NCBI GenBank assembly: GCA_002358875.1
Contig: DEPS01000010.1
Coordinates: forward strand, 2,475-8,300
Direction: 5' to 3'
Length of the DNA stretch: 5,826 bases
DNA from: Lachnospiraceae bacterium UBA3386
GTDB lineage: Bacteria > Bacillota > Clostridia > Lachnospirales > Lachnospiraceae
Shown: in pieces, positions 5,233 to 5,826 of the stretch
Layout of the letters: the number at the start of each line of letters is the position of its first letter
Position numbering within the stretch: position 1 is the first letter of the stretch
Made by a program: the position numbers and the translations under genes
The notes under the pieces: generated by a model
Database searches by the model: none
What the model was told of the DNA's origin: nothing
The model's input: only the letters and a program-made list of their open reading frames with translations

Positions 5233-5274
5233 GGGGTGAGACTGTTCGGGGATTCGGACAGTCCACCCCTTTTT
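5233..5274 (+). terminator. Strong intrinsic terminator between ptsH and ptsI
   Basis: GGGGTG-a-GACTGTTCG (5233-5248) pairs with CGGACAGTCCACCCC (5255-5269) to give a 15-bp stem with one bulged A, one T-G wobble and a 6-nt loop. Five T (5270-5274) follow directly, then CT. It starts 13 nt after the ptsH stop. This is the clearest terminator in the window, and it would end most ptsH transcripts before ptsI, leaving only readthrough or a separate ptsI promoter. Confidence 0.88.
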
Positions 5275-5348
5275 CTAACCCCAAAAACAGAAAAAGCAGT
5301 TATTACGCTGCGGACAGTTACAGGATAGATTATCAATCATTCATGCTT

Positions 5349-5375
5349 GCGGCTGTTCATACAATGTACAGCTGC
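5349..5375 (+). other. Hairpin in front of the ptsI ribosome binding site
   Basis: GCGGCTGT (5349-5356) pairs with ACAGCTGC (5368-5375), an 8-bp stem with one G-T wobble and an 11-nt loop. It ends 9 nt before the AGGAGG at 5385-5390. In the gap 5275-5395, possible -10 boxes are TAGATT (5326-5331) and TACAAT (5360-5365), but neither has a good -35, so the promoter of ptsI is not settled. If TACAAT were used, the hairpin would be cut and only part of it transcribed. Confidence 0.4.
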
Positions 5376-5395
5376 GGAATACTTAGGAGGAAATT

Positions 5396-5826
5396 ATGGT
5401 AGTTGCAACAGGCAAAAGCATCCTTAACAGAATCGGCATCGGCAAGATCAAGATCTACAAAACTCCCACCTACGATATCAATGAGGGAATCGTAGAAGAT
5501 CCCGCAGCGGAACTGAAGCGCTTTGATGATGCTCTTCAGAAAGCTATCGACCAGCAGGGCGTTCTGTACGAGAAGGCAAAGAAGGACGCCGGCGAAGAGA
5601 GCGCCGCGATCTTTGAGGCTCACCAGCTCATGCTTGAGGATGATGACCTTCAGGATTCCACCCGTGAGATCATCACGGAGCAGAAGCGCAGCGCTGAGTA
5701 CGCGACCAAGACTGCGTTCGACAACTATGCTCAGATGTTCGCCGAGATGGATGACCCTTACATGAAGGCGAGAAGCGCCGACATCATCGACGTCGAGACC
5801 GCTGTCCTTGATTTCCTGATGGGCAA
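5396..5826 (+). CDS. ptsI: Enzyme I of the PTS (PEP-protein phosphotransferase), N-terminal part
   Basis: Enzyme I takes phosphate from PEP and gives it to HPr His15. Only the first 143 residues of about 540-580 are in the window, so the catalytic His near residue 190 and the PEP-binding barrel lie beyond. What is visible is the start of the swivelling N domain (GKSILNRIGIGKIKIY, 6-21) and most of the helical HPr-binding subdomain, with the hallmark blocks IFEAHQLMLEDDDL (72-85) and YMKARSADIIDV (122-133). The opening strand lacks the common ASPGIAIG wording of other Firmicutes and enteric Enzyme I, and resembles Lachnospiraceae versions as I recall them. A strong AGGAGG (5385-5390) stands 5 nt before the ATG. 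The gene follows ptsH by 175 nt with a terminator between them. Confidence 0.95.
   Translation, partial: MVVATGKSILNRIGIGKIKIYKTPTYDINEGIVEDPAAELKRFDDALQKAIDQQGVLYEKAKKDAGEESAAIFEAHQLMLEDDDLQDSTREIITEQKRSAEYATKTAFDNYAQMFAEMDDPYMKARSADIIDVETAVLDFLMG

Noticed and set aside
5357..5623. An 88-codon minus-strand frame over the ptsI start
   Set aside because: It lies opposite the well-supported Enzyme I start and ribosome binding site and has no family features.

Overview
The window reads as a stretch of a low-to-mid GC Gram-positive chromosome. Strong Shine-Dalgarno sequences, U-tailed hairpin terminators, a CG-centred cre/LacI-type operator and general PTS proteins of Clostridia type all point to Bacillota. 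The Enzyme I N-terminus and the HPr core resemble, from memory, those of Lachnospiraceae; that family assignment is an inference and was not searched. All genes found are on the + strand.

Layout. Positions 1-198 hold the 3' end of an unidentified gene with a Lys/Ala/Pro/Glu-rich basic tail. Positions 199-446 have no gene but carry two inverted repeats. A LacI-family regulator (447-1478) is followed by a Cof-type HAD phosphatase (1607-2449), whose ribosome binding site grows out of a 9-nt tandem repeat. Next come a good sigma-A-type promoter (2502-2530), a near-palindromic LacI/CcpA-type operator just downstream of its expected start (2545-2560), a leader of about 200 nt, and a 625-residue PTS permease with EIIB-EIIC-EIIA order of the sucrose/trehalose/beta-glucoside group (2736-4613). 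A hairpin terminator and a perfect 20-nt palindrome separate this from the general PTS genes: ptsH (HPr, 4963-5220), with its own -10 box and a structured leader, and ptsI (Enzyme I, from 5396, cut by the window end). A strong terminator lies between ptsH and ptsI.

How it fits together. Phosphate would pass from PEP to Enzyme I, to HPr His15, to EIIA (His561), to EIIB (Cys28) and then to the sugar entering through EIIC, so the window holds most of one sugar phosphorelay. The LacI regulator is the natural candidate to control the permease through the operator. The HAD enzyme may act on a sugar phosphate, but its substrate cannot be read from sequence. No glycoside hydrolase for the imported sugar phosphate is present here.

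Most notable: HPr has Lys at position 46, where Firmicutes HPr normally has the regulatory Ser phosphorylated by HPr kinase. It therefore should not make P-Ser-HPr for CcpA, although a cre-like site sits in front of the permease. Second, ptsH and ptsI are separated by a terminator rather than tightly coupled. Third, the ptsH leader can form alternative pairings. I see no phage, transposon, CRISPR, tRNA or rRNA in the window.
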